Source: GWF2-38-69 sp965228125 (GTDB lineage: Bacteria; Verrucomicrobiota; Lentisphaeria; Victivallales; GWF2-38-69). Taken from it: a DNA stretch of 64,000 bases. A program made the translations under genes and the position numbers. The notes under the pieces were generated by a model. The model was not told the origin of the DNA, made no database searches, and was given only the letters and a program-made list of their open reading frames with translations. The stretch spans positions 1,984,001 to 2,048,000 of the forward strand of contig OZ245791.1 in the NCBI GenBank assembly GCA_965228125.1. Direction: 5' to 3'. Below are positions 27,110 through 34,060 of the stretch, in pieces; position 1 is the stretch's first letter; each line of letters begins with the position of its first letter.

Positions 27110-27649
27110 TTATGAAATGTTTTTAGGTTTTGAGTCAAGCACATTAAGTATTTGAAGCAGATGTGAAAGTATAGTTTTTGGAGATGGCGGATCTCCGGGA
27201 ATATTATAATTTACCGGAATGACAGTGTGAACTCCATCAAGAACGGCATAAGACCCTTTAAAAATTCCACCGTCAATAGCGTCATCTCCGACAGCCACGA
27301 CTATTTTGGGGTCGGGTGTAGCTTCGTATGTCTTTATCAGTGCGTTTGCCATATTTCTTGAAACGGCTCCTGTAACCATGAGCATGTCGGCGTGCCTCGG
27401 GGACGCTACAAAATGTATGCCAAAGCGTTCAATGTCGTAATAGGCATTTCCAAGCGCGGTAAGTTCCTGTTCGCAGGCGTTTGTCGAACCAGCATCAACG
27501 GCCCGGATAGCTAATGATTTTTTGAATAGTTTTTTGACTTGCTGTTCTACTTTTTTGCCTACTTCTATAGTTTCTTCATCGCAGGCAAATTTGCTCACTG
27601 GAAGTACGGTTTTCTTAGTTGACAAGAATTTGGAAATAAATTTAAGCAT
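27110..27649 (-). CDS. Small-subunit homologue (HyfI/NuoB-like) lacking most cluster ligands
   Basis: A 179-residue NuoB/HyfI homologue and the first gene of the operon. The fold is clear from FGIHFVASPRHADMLMVTGAV near residue 76 and IVVAVGDDAIDGGIF near 115. In complex I-like small subunits, four cysteines bind the proximal [4Fe-4S] cluster. Here the first motif reads DAGSTNACE with only one cysteine. The later GDC position is GDD, and the PGCPP position is PGDPP. Three of four ligands are thus gone, so the usual cluster cannot form in the usual way. No ferredoxin-like (HyfH/NuoI) gene is in the operon. Confidence 0.88.
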   Translation of the reverse strand: MLKFISKFLSTKKTVLPVSKFACDEETIEVGKKVEQQVKKLFKKSLAIRAVDAGSTNACEQELTALGNAYYDIERFGIHFVASPRHADMLMVTGAVSRNMANALIKTYEATPDPKIVVAVGDDAIDGGIFKGSYAVLDGVHTVIPVNYNIPGDPPSPKTILSHLLQILNVLDSKPKNIS

Positions 27650-28016
27650 GTGTTACATTCAAGTTTGTAGTGCAAACCTTAGGTAGGTTGAATTATTGGG
27701 CGGGTGAAATTAGGGATCTTTGTGATTTTAAGAAGAAGAAATGGCTTTGAGATTTATGAAAATATTTAGAATACTGGTTTTTCATACAACTTTTCTATAT
27801 TCAGAATTATTTTTTAATATATCAATCTCATCTCCTGTTTACAAGTCGTCAAATGATATCAAGAAGAGCATTCGGTTTCAGAAATTTTGAAAACTATCGT
27901 TTGAGAGTCAGAGCTTTATGCGCTTAATTAACGTTGCCCCCCTTTGTGCTTACCTGAAACTGCCCACGTTGTTGGGGAAGAGCCAGGGTATCATCTGTCG
28001 TTTGAGAGTCAATAAA
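27650..28016. other. Gene-free region upstream of the Ehr-like operon with a direct repeat
   Basis: I find no gene in these 367 bases. A 14-base direct repeat (tcgtttgagagtca) occurs at 27897-27910 and 27998-28011, 101 bases apart start to start. Between the copies is a C-rich/G-rich pair (cccccc near 27938; ggggaag near 27974) that could form a stem in the leader of the Ehr message on the minus strand. The region probably holds the operon promoter and 5' untranslated RNA. No convincing -35/-10 pair was seen. Confidence 0.5.
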
Positions 28017-28093
28017 TGGCGCACCCATAGGGATTCGAACCCCAAACCTTCTGATCCGTAGTCAGATGCTCTATCCAATTGAGCTATGGGTGC
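28017..28093 (-). tRNA. tRNA-Arg (anticodon ACG)
   Basis: Full cloverleaf on the minus strand. The acceptor GCACCCA pairs with TGGGTGC, the discriminator is G, and CCA is encoded. The anticodon stem is TCTGA/TCAGA with loop CTACGGA, giving ACG, read as ICG after TadA editing. The T arm contains GGTTCGAATCC. It lies between the Ehr-like operon and rpsB. Confidence 0.97.
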
Positions 28094-28409
28094 ACAACTA
28101 CTGTTTAAGCAGGCTCATAAAGTACATTGAGTTTCCAAGCCGTCAAGAATCTTCATGATATTTATTCCAAATTTTATTCAAGCTAAGCATTTACATAATT
28201 TGAAAAGAATGCGCAGCGATCTATTTTATGAACCTTTGTTTTGCCATTAAAGCAAACAGAGGTGCTAATTGTATTTAGACACTAAGGTTAGGAAAAATCC
28301 TAAGGAAACAAAATCATTCAACCCGGATGCCTTCGTTGTTTTGTATTTAAATTAATAACCAAAAAACAACAGAACCGCGGAAAAGGCATTGCCAACAAAA
28401 AAGGAAGAA
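28094..28409 (+). promoter_or_regulatory. rpsB upstream region with structured leader
   Basis: No gene is seen in these 316 bases. Just before rpsB two nested stems can form: ATGCCTT (28327-28333) with AAGGCAT (28383-28389), and GTTGTTTT (28335-28342) with AAAACAAC (28363-28370). The outer stem ends 20 bases before the chosen start codon. Ribosomal protein S2 is known to repress its own leader in several bacteria, so this could be the operator. The structure is seen; the function is inference. Confidence 0.4.
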
Positions 28410-29321
28410 ATGACACAAAAAATCACAGTACAGGATCTTTTGGAAGCTGGCGTACACTTTGGTCATCAGCTAAAAAGATGGAACCCCAAGATGAAAAACT
28501 ATGTTTATGGCGTCCGTAATGGTATCCATATCATAGACATAACTAAAACAATGTATCAACTTGCTGACGCTGCCAGATTTCTACAGTCTGTAGCTATGAA
28601 TGGCGGAGATATCCTATTTGTTGGCACAAAGCGGCAGGCTCAGGAAATAGTAAAACAAGCTGCTCAGAATGCCGGGATGTTTCATATATCAGAGCGTTGG
28701 TTAGGCGGGCTTTTGACTAATAACGCTACTATCCGTAAAAGTATCAATAGAATGAACTCTATTCAGAGAGAAATAGATGATACAACTTCCAGATTAAATA
28801 AAAAAGAGATATCTTCGCTAACAAGGAAACTGGAAAAGCTACACAACAACCTTGACGGTATCAGCGAAATGAAGAAACTCCCAGCCGCTATAGTCGTTGT
28901 AGATATATGCAATGAAGACATAGCAGTCAAGGAGGCTAAAAAACTAAAAATACCAATAGTTGGGATAGTTGATACGAATGGAAATCCAGATGAAGTGGAT
29001 TTTGCTATTCCTGGCAATGATGATGCCATCAGATCCATAAGAATTCTTATAAGCGTTCTTAGCGACGCTGTTGCAGTAGCAGCAGATGTTTATCGCAAAA
29101 AAACCGCTGAGGAGAAAATAGAGAGAGCCAAGAAAAAAGCCGAGGAAGATGCTGAAAAGGAAAAAGTTAGGGAAGAAAAAAAACAGCAGAGAGCTCCAAG
29201 AGCTTCTTTAGCAGAAACAAAAAGAAAACCGGCTCCTAGAAAAACTGCCGTTAAAAAAACTGCAGAAGAAGTTCCGACAGCACAGGAAGAAGTGAATAAA
29301 GAAGCAAAAGAAGCTAATTAA
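28410..29321 (+). CDS. rpsB: 30S ribosomal protein S2
   Basis: Ribosomal protein uS2. TVQDLLEAGVHFGHQ near the N-terminus, GVRNGIHIIDI, ILFVGTKRQAQEIV, ERWLGGLLTN and VDTNGNPDEVDFAIPGNDDA are all standard. The ATG at 28410 is chosen over an upstream TTG at 28389 because family members begin at this point and AAGGA precedes it. The protein has 303 residues, about 60 more than usual. The extra part is a Lys/Glu/Ala-rich charged tail from about residue 235. It is 21 bases before tsf. Confidence 0.97.
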   Translation: MTQKITVQDLLEAGVHFGHQLKRWNPKMKNYVYGVRNGIHIIDITKTMYQLADAARFLQSVAMNGGDILFVGTKRQAQEIVKQAAQNAGMFHISERWLGGLLTNNATIRKSINRMNSIQREIDDTTSRLNKKEISSLTRKLEKLHNNLDGISEMKKLPAAIVVVDICNEDIAVKEAKKLKIPIVGIVDTNGNPDEVDFAIPGNDDAIRSIRILISVLSDAVAVAADVYRKKTAEEKIERAKKKAEEDAEKEKVREEKKQQRAPRASLAETKRKPAPRKTAVKKTAEEVPTAQEEVNKEAKEAN

Positions 29322-29342
29322 TAAATCTTGGAGATTTTATAT

Positions 29343-30137
29343 ATGTCAGAAGTTAGTCCACAGTTGGTTAAAGATTTGCGCGAAAAGACAGGCGCTGGAA
29401 TGATGGATTGCAAAAGAGCCTTGGCCGAAGCCAAAGGCGACTTGGAAACTGCAGTAGATATTCTTAGAAAGACAGGTATAGCAAAAGCAGAAAAAAAATC
29501 AGGGCGTTCGGTCAAGGAAGGCTCAATTGTTTCCAACGTCTCTTCTGAAGCAGGGGCTTTGGTAGAAGTACTTTGTGAAACAGATTTTGTAGCAAAGAAC
29601 GACAAGTTCAAAGAGTATAGTTTGCAGTTGGCCGAAAAAATTTTGGCTTTGGATGCCAACGGAGATGTAAGCGAAAAAATAAATGAAGTTGAGAAACAAA
29701 ACATAGTTTCTATTATTGCTACTCTTGGTGAAAACATTCAGGTCAGAAGAGCTGTTCGTTGGACAGGAAAATGTTCTTCTTATTTGCATATGGGTGGAAG
29801 AATCGGAGTGATGATGCAGTACGAAGGTGAAGCTTCTCAAGCAGAATTAAGTGATATTTGTATGCATATTGCGGCGTTTAATCCGTCCTATGTTTCTGCT
29901 GAAGAAATCCCTGCTGCGCTTATAGCCAGAGAAAAAGAAATCCATACTGCACAGCTTGCAGGAAAACCAGCTCAGATGATTGAAGGGATTCTGAAAGGCA
30001 AGCTTGCTAAATGGCACAAAGAAGTATGTTTGAATGACCAGCCTTGGATGAGAGACGACAAAATGTCTGTCAAACAAGCAAATCCTAAGGTCAGTGTGAT
30101 TAAATTTGTTCGCTGGCAGGTTGGCGAAGAAGCTTAA
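29343..30137 (+). CDS. tsf: Elongation factor Ts
   Basis: Guanine-nucleotide exchange factor for EF-Tu. MSEVSPQLVKDLREKTGAGMM near the start is the UBA-like N-terminal signature, and CETDFVAKNDKF carries the TDFV motif that opens the EF-Tu nucleotide site. VGEEA is at the C-terminus. The 264-residue length is normal. The ATG at 29343 has GGAG nine bases upstream; an earlier in-frame TTG is not needed. It forms the usual operon with rpsB and is followed by a strong terminator. Confidence 0.97.
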   Translation: MSEVSPQLVKDLREKTGAGMMDCKRALAEAKGDLETAVDILRKTGIAKAEKKSGRSVKEGSIVSNVSSEAGALVEVLCETDFVAKNDKFKEYSLQLAEKILALDANGDVSEKINEVEKQNIVSIIATLGENIQVRRAVRWTGKCSSYLHMGGRIGVMMQYEGEASQAELSDICMHIAAFNPSYVSAEEIPAALIAREKEIHTAQLAGKPAQMIEGILKGKLAKWHKEVCLNDQPWMRDDKMSVKQANPKVSVIKFVRWQVGEEA

Positions 30138-30163
30138 TCTTTGCAAAAATATATGAAAATATT

Positions 30164-30191
30164 ATAGCCGGTTTTTGCCGGCTATTTTTTT
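30164..30191 (+). terminator. Rho-independent terminator after tsf
   Basis: ATAGCCGG (30164-30171) pairs with CCGGCTAT (30178-30185), followed by a T-run to about 30191. The hemW start codon begins right at the end of the T-run. Confidence 0.93.
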
Positions 30192-31343
30192 ATGTCCTTT
30201 ATTGAACGCATTTATATTCATGTCCCCTTTTGCGAGAGCAAATGCCATTATTGCGCGTTTCACTCTCTTCCCAGTCCTCAAGATAGCATTATCGATGATT
30301 ATTTAAGAAAGCTTGAACAGGATATCTATCTTAGGCCGTTACCAAATCCTTTGAGAAGTTTGTATATAGGCGGCGGTACCCCATCATATTTGTCAGATAA
30401 GAAACTAGAAAGATTATTTGACATTCTAAATGTTTTTAAGTTCAGAGATGACGCTGAAATAAGCATAGAGTGTAATCCTGATTCTTTGACAGAGAGAAAA
30501 ATCGATTTGATATCTGGTTTTGCCAACAGAGTTTCTCTAGGTGTGCAGACGTTCAATAAAGCCCATAGACAGATTATAGGCAGAATTGCTGACCCGGAAA
30601 ATGTGCTTTATTTAGTAAATTCTTTTCTGAAACGCAATCTAAGTAATATTTCCTGCGATCTCATATATGGCATACCAACTCAAACAATTGAAGATTTCAA
30701 ATACGACTTATTGCAATTGTTTGAACTACCGATTAAACATTTTTCTGCCTACTCGCTGACAATAGAAGAGAATAGCAAGCTTGATGGGAAACTGACTTCC
30801 AGAGAGCTTGAAACAATAGATTCGGCTGCTTCTGAAATATGGGAGATAATGCCGGAAATTATTAAAGAGAGAGGGTTTAGCAGATACGAAATATCTAATT
30901 ATTCACTGGAAGGATATGAATGTCAGCACAATTGTGCTGCCTGGTTTGGAGCAAGCTATTTTGGTTTTGGCCCGGCTGCCTCTTCTTTTGACGGCACAGA
31001 TAGATGGACAAATCCAGAATTTTCCGAGTGGCTGGCTGGCAAAGCTCCTATAGTTGACTCCATAAGCCGCATTGAGCGTGTAAATGAAATTTTTGCCATG
31101 GGATTGAGAACATCATATTATTGGACAATAAATAAAGATGTTCATGGAGTAGTTATTAGTTCGCGTTTTGGCATCATAGCAAGGTTGACTTTATCTGAGT
31201 GGGATGTTTTGCAAAAAAAGCTTGACTCATTGAACGAGCAGGGATTTCTTAGAATGGAGAGTTTCAACTATAATGAAATCATGGTAAAGAGTTCAGCCAA
31301 AGGCTTAGCTTTTTGGAATGATGTTGCTATGAATATTATCTAG
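30192..31343 (+). CDS. hemW: HemW-type radical SAM protein
   Basis: HemW is a radical-SAM heme chaperone, often mis-annotated as oxygen-independent coproporphyrinogen oxidase. IYIHVPFCESKCHYCAF near residues 7-23 carries the CxxxCxxC cluster motif, and it lacks the extra N-terminal region of true HemN. YIGGGTPSYL, IECNPDS, VSLGVQTFN, DLIYGIPTQT and the C-terminal FGPAASSFDG are typical. Length is 383. The start codon follows the tsf terminator T-tract with no visible Shine-Dalgarno site, which suggests either weak initiation on read-through RNA or a later start. Confidence 0.92.
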   Translation: MSFIERIYIHVPFCESKCHYCAFHSLPSPQDSIIDDYLRKLEQDIYLRPLPNPLRSLYIGGGTPSYLSDKKLERLFDILNVFKFRDDAEISIECNPDSLTERKIDLISGFANRVSLGVQTFNKAHRQIIGRIADPENVLYLVNSFLKRNLSNISCDLIYGIPTQTIEDFKYDLLQLFELPIKHFSAYSLTIEENSKLDGKLTSRELETIDSAASEIWEIMPEIIKERGFSRYEISNYSLEGYECQHNCAAWFGASYFGFGPAASSFDGTDRWTNPEFSEWLAGKAPIVDSISRIERVNEIFAMGLRTSYYWTINKDVHGVVISSRFGIIARLTLSEWDVLQKKLDSLNEQGFLRMESFNYNEIMVKSSAKGLAFWNDVAMNII

Positions 31344-31388
31344 GAGTTATGCTTTTTGTCTATTCTGTACTTTTTAGCCTATAAGGAC

Positions 31389-31844
31389 TTAAGAATTGTA
31401 AATAACTGCTATTTCATCACAAACGTGAAATTTCTTGCATTTAGAGCAGTCGTCCCATATTTTCTCAGGGAATTGCGTTTTTGCTGCAAGTTGAAACCCA
31501 ACTTTAAGGAATACTTCGGGTCTAAGAGTTAAGGCGAAAATCCGTTTAGGGTTTCTTTGTTCTGATACTGTTTTCACAGCAAAAGAAATGAGTTTTCTAC
31601 CGATTCCCTTGTTGTTATGATGTTTCTCTACGGCAAGGGATCTTATCTCAAATAAGCCATCACCGTAATCCTTTATGGCGGTACACCCTACGACATTTCC
31701 TTCAAATTCAGCCACAAAGAAAAGATCTATTGTTTTTAAAATATCATTTCTGTCTCTAGGTAGTACAATCCCCTCTTCAACTAGTGGAGAAAGTATTTTT
31801 AGAATATCATCAGCATGCTTATGGCTGGCGGGCGATATCTTCAT
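31389..31844 (-). CDS. GNAT acetyltransferase, short N-acetylglutamate-synthase-like
   Basis: A 151-residue single GNAT domain. The acetyl-CoA pyrophosphate loop is KGIGRKLISFAV near residue 80, after FEIRSLAVEKHHN. The C-terminus FPEKIWDDCSKCKKFHVCDE, with four cysteines, matches the stand-alone acetyltransferase (short ArgA, S-NAGS) that makes N-acetylglutamate in some bacteria. The argC fragment at the window's far end shows that the acetylated arginine pathway exists here. The start overlaps accA by four bases. Specificity is probable but not proven. Confidence 0.75.
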   Translation of the reverse strand: MKISPASHKHADDILKILSPLVEEGIVLPRDRNDILKTIDLFFVAEFEGNVVGCTAIKDYGDGLFEIRSLAVEKHHNNKGIGRKLISFAVKTVSEQRNPKRIFALTLRPEVFLKVGFQLAAKTQFPEKIWDDCSKCKKFHVCDEIAVIYNS

Positions 31845-32845
31845 TGTTCAGGAATAGAAACTTCTTCTTTTTTTATAGGTTCCGTCTTCTCTTCAGTGAA
31901 CTTTCCTATATGCCGATACCTTTGATATCTTTCTTCTTTGAGGACTTCAGGACTTTTTGAATTCATTCCTTTTAAGTTTTTGAGAATGGCTTTTTTGAGG
32001 AGTTCTGCAGCTTTGTCGTAGTTGTAATGCGCTCCGCCGATAGGTTCCTGAATTACTTCATCAACAAGTCCGAGTTTTAGGAGTTCAGAACTGATAAGCT
32101 TCAAGGATTCAGCTGCTTTGGCGGAGAAAGCTCTGTCCTTCCAAAGGATGGCAGCGCATCCTTCCGGAGTAATCACAGAATAATATGCATGCTCCATTAT
32201 CAGAATTTTATTTCCAATACCAATACCCAAGGCTCCGCCACTACCCCCTTCTCCGATGACTACGGCTAATACAGGCACATTAAGTTTGAACATGTCTCTG
32301 AGATTAACGGCAATTGCTTCGCCGACATGTCTTTCTTCAGATGCAACCCCTGGAAATGCGCCAGGAGTGTCGATGAACGTTATGATTGGAATATTGGCTA
32401 AGTCTGCCAATTCCATTATTCTCATGGCTTTCCTGTATCCTTCCGGATGAGGGCAACCGAAATTTCTATGGACATTTTCTTTGATGTTACGGCCTTTTTG
32501 AGTTCCGATAACCATGACAGGCATGCCATCGAGTTTTGCGAATCCTCCAACTATTGCCGGATCTTCAGCAAACCTTCTATCGCCGTGAAGCTCTATGAAA
32601 TCCGTGAAGATTCTTTCAATATAATCGAGGGTATAAGGGCGGTTCGGATGTCTGGCCAGTTGGACTCTTTGCCATGCGGTCAATCCGCAGTAAACTTTCT
32701 TTTTTGTATCTTCCAGCTTTTTAGAAAGTACCGCAATTTCTTCACTTACATCTATGTTATTTGATTCACTAAGGCTTTCAAGTTCCTTTATTTTAAGCTC
32801 TAGTTCGCCTATCGGTTTTTCAAAGTCAAGTACTGCATTAAGCAT
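31841..32845 (-). CDS. accA: Acetyl-CoA carboxylase carboxyltransferase subunit alpha
   Basis: Alpha subunit of the carboxyltransferase that makes malonyl-CoA for fatty-acid synthesis. The 334 residues hold the family order: LDFEKPIGELELKIKELE at the N-terminus, RVQLARHPNRPYTLDYI, LHGDRRFAEDPAIVGG, GTQKGRN, FGCPHPEGYRKAMRIM, PIITFIDTPGAFPG, GEGGSGGALGIG and a C-terminal region with PEGCAAILWKD. accD is not in the window. Confidence 0.97.
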   Translation of the reverse strand: MLNAVLDFEKPIGELELKIKELESLSESNNIDVSEEIAVLSKKLEDTKKKVYCGLTAWQRVQLARHPNRPYTLDYIERIFTDFIELHGDRRFAEDPAIVGGFAKLDGMPVMVIGTQKGRNIKENVHRNFGCPHPEGYRKAMRIMELADLANIPIITFIDTPGAFPGVASEERHVGEAIAVNLRDMFKLNVPVLAVVIGEGGSGGALGIGIGNKILIMEHAYYSVITPEGCAAILWKDRAFSAKAAESLKLISSELLKLGLVDEVIQEPIGGAHYNYDKAAELLKKAILKNLKGMNSKSPEVLKEERYQRYRHIGKFTEEKTEPIKKEEVSIPEQ

Positions 32846-32988
32846 AAATAAGAAATCCTAGTTTCTGGTTAAAGAAAATAATTATCAGCGTAAATCGAGA
32901 CTTACAATGCCACTATTATAGTAAGAGCAATAGATGTTACAAGTTAAATTTTCAAAAAGGTTATTAAAGTTAAAAAGGAATAAAGCCT

Positions 32989-33879
32989 TTAGCGGTGGGC
33001 TAAATCTTCTGCGCAATATGAACTTCTTACCAGTGGCGCGCTTGCTACATTTGTGAAACCTATTTTAAGAGCAAAATCTTTCCACAAATCAAATTGGGAA
33101 GGATGAACATAACGATCCAAAGGCCAACTTTCCGAAGTTGGCGGAAGGTATTGGCCTATAGTTAACATTGTTGCGCCGGTACTCTTAATGTCAGTGATGC
33201 ATTCTTCGACTTCTATATCTGTTTCTCCAAGCCCAACCATCAGGCCAGATTTTGTGGGTATTAACCCTTTTGATAACTCAAAAGCCTTTCTCAGTACCAA
33301 CATAGAGTTGTTATAGGCAGCTTTTTTGTCTCTGATTTTTTCAGTGAGTCTCCTTACTGTTTCAATATTATGGTTAAAAACTGTGGGTTTTGCGTCTAGA
33401 ACCATCTCTAATGAACTAAGGTCACAGTTAAAATCAGGGGTAAGAATTTCGATTTTTATGGTTTCCGAATTAAGTTCACGAATTCTTTGTATAGTTTCGG
33501 CAAAAACAGACGCTCCACCATCGGGGAGGTCGTCTCTGGTGACGCTGGTAATAACTACATATTTAAGCTTCATTTCTCTGACTGCTTTTGCCAAGTTCTC
33601 AGGTTCCGCAGGATCAATGGGATTGGGCAAACCGTTGATTACCGCACAGAAACGGCAGTTCCTAGTGCAGATATTACCCAAAATCATAAATGTCGCTGTC
33701 TTTTTGTGCCAGCATTCGCCTAAGTTTGGACATTTGGCGCTTTTGCAAACCGTATTAAGATTGTGATTCTTCAGAATAGAAGAAACATCCTCTCTGCACT
33801 TACCAGTTAGAGGTTTAACTCGTATCCATTCTGGTATTCTGGGGCGTTTTGAAAAGATGCTGCTGACTTCTTTAGCCAT
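32989..33879 (-). CDS. lipA: Lipoyl synthase
   Basis: Radical-SAM enzyme that inserts two sulfurs into protein-bound octanoyl groups. The auxiliary cluster motif CKSAKCPNLGEC (about 46-57), the SAM cluster motif CTRNCRFC (about 72-79) and the closing serine of VRSSYCAEDL near the C-terminus are all in place. LMVGLGETDIEV and GQYLPPTSESWPLDRYV also match. The 296-residue length is normal. No lipB is adjacent. It is divergent from prc across 181 bases that must hold both promoters. Confidence 0.97.
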   Translation of the reverse strand: MAKEVSSIFSKRPRIPEWIRVKPLTGKCREDVSSILKNHNLNTVCKSAKCPNLGECWHKKTATFMILGNICTRNCRFCAVINGLPNPIDPAEPENLAKAVREMKLKYVVITSVTRDDLPDGGASVFAETIQRIRELNSETIKIEILTPDFNCDLSSLEMVLDAKPTVFNHNIETVRRLTEKIRDKKAAYNNSMLVLRKAFELSKGLIPTKSGLMVGLGETDIEVEECITDIKSTGATMLTIGQYLPPTSESWPLDRYVHPSQFDLWKDFALKIGFTNVASAPLVRSSYCAEDLAHR

Positions 33880-34060
33880 TAAGTTTGATATTTAAAAGTA
33901 TTGTTGTTGTGGAGCGGCAAATTAGCTTTAGGTTATTTGAAAAGCAAATTTGTTTGAACTTCTTTCCGAATTTTATAATAAGCAAGGTTTGTAAGAGTTT
34001 TATTTCTAGTCTATAATCGTGAGATATTTTATTAAACAGTATTAATTTGTTCTAGATTCA

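Noticed and set aside
20443..27649. Annotation as a formate hydrogenlyase or hydrogenase 4
   Set aside because: All Ni-Fe ligand cysteines are missing, and so are the ferredoxin subunit and maturation genes.
27880..27990. Loose resemblance of the Ehr-operon leader (minus strand GCACAAAGG...GCGCATAAAGC) to a cyclic di-GMP riboswitch
   Set aside because: The conserved bulges and tetraloop-receptor elements could not be matched; similarity is limited to short A/G stretches.
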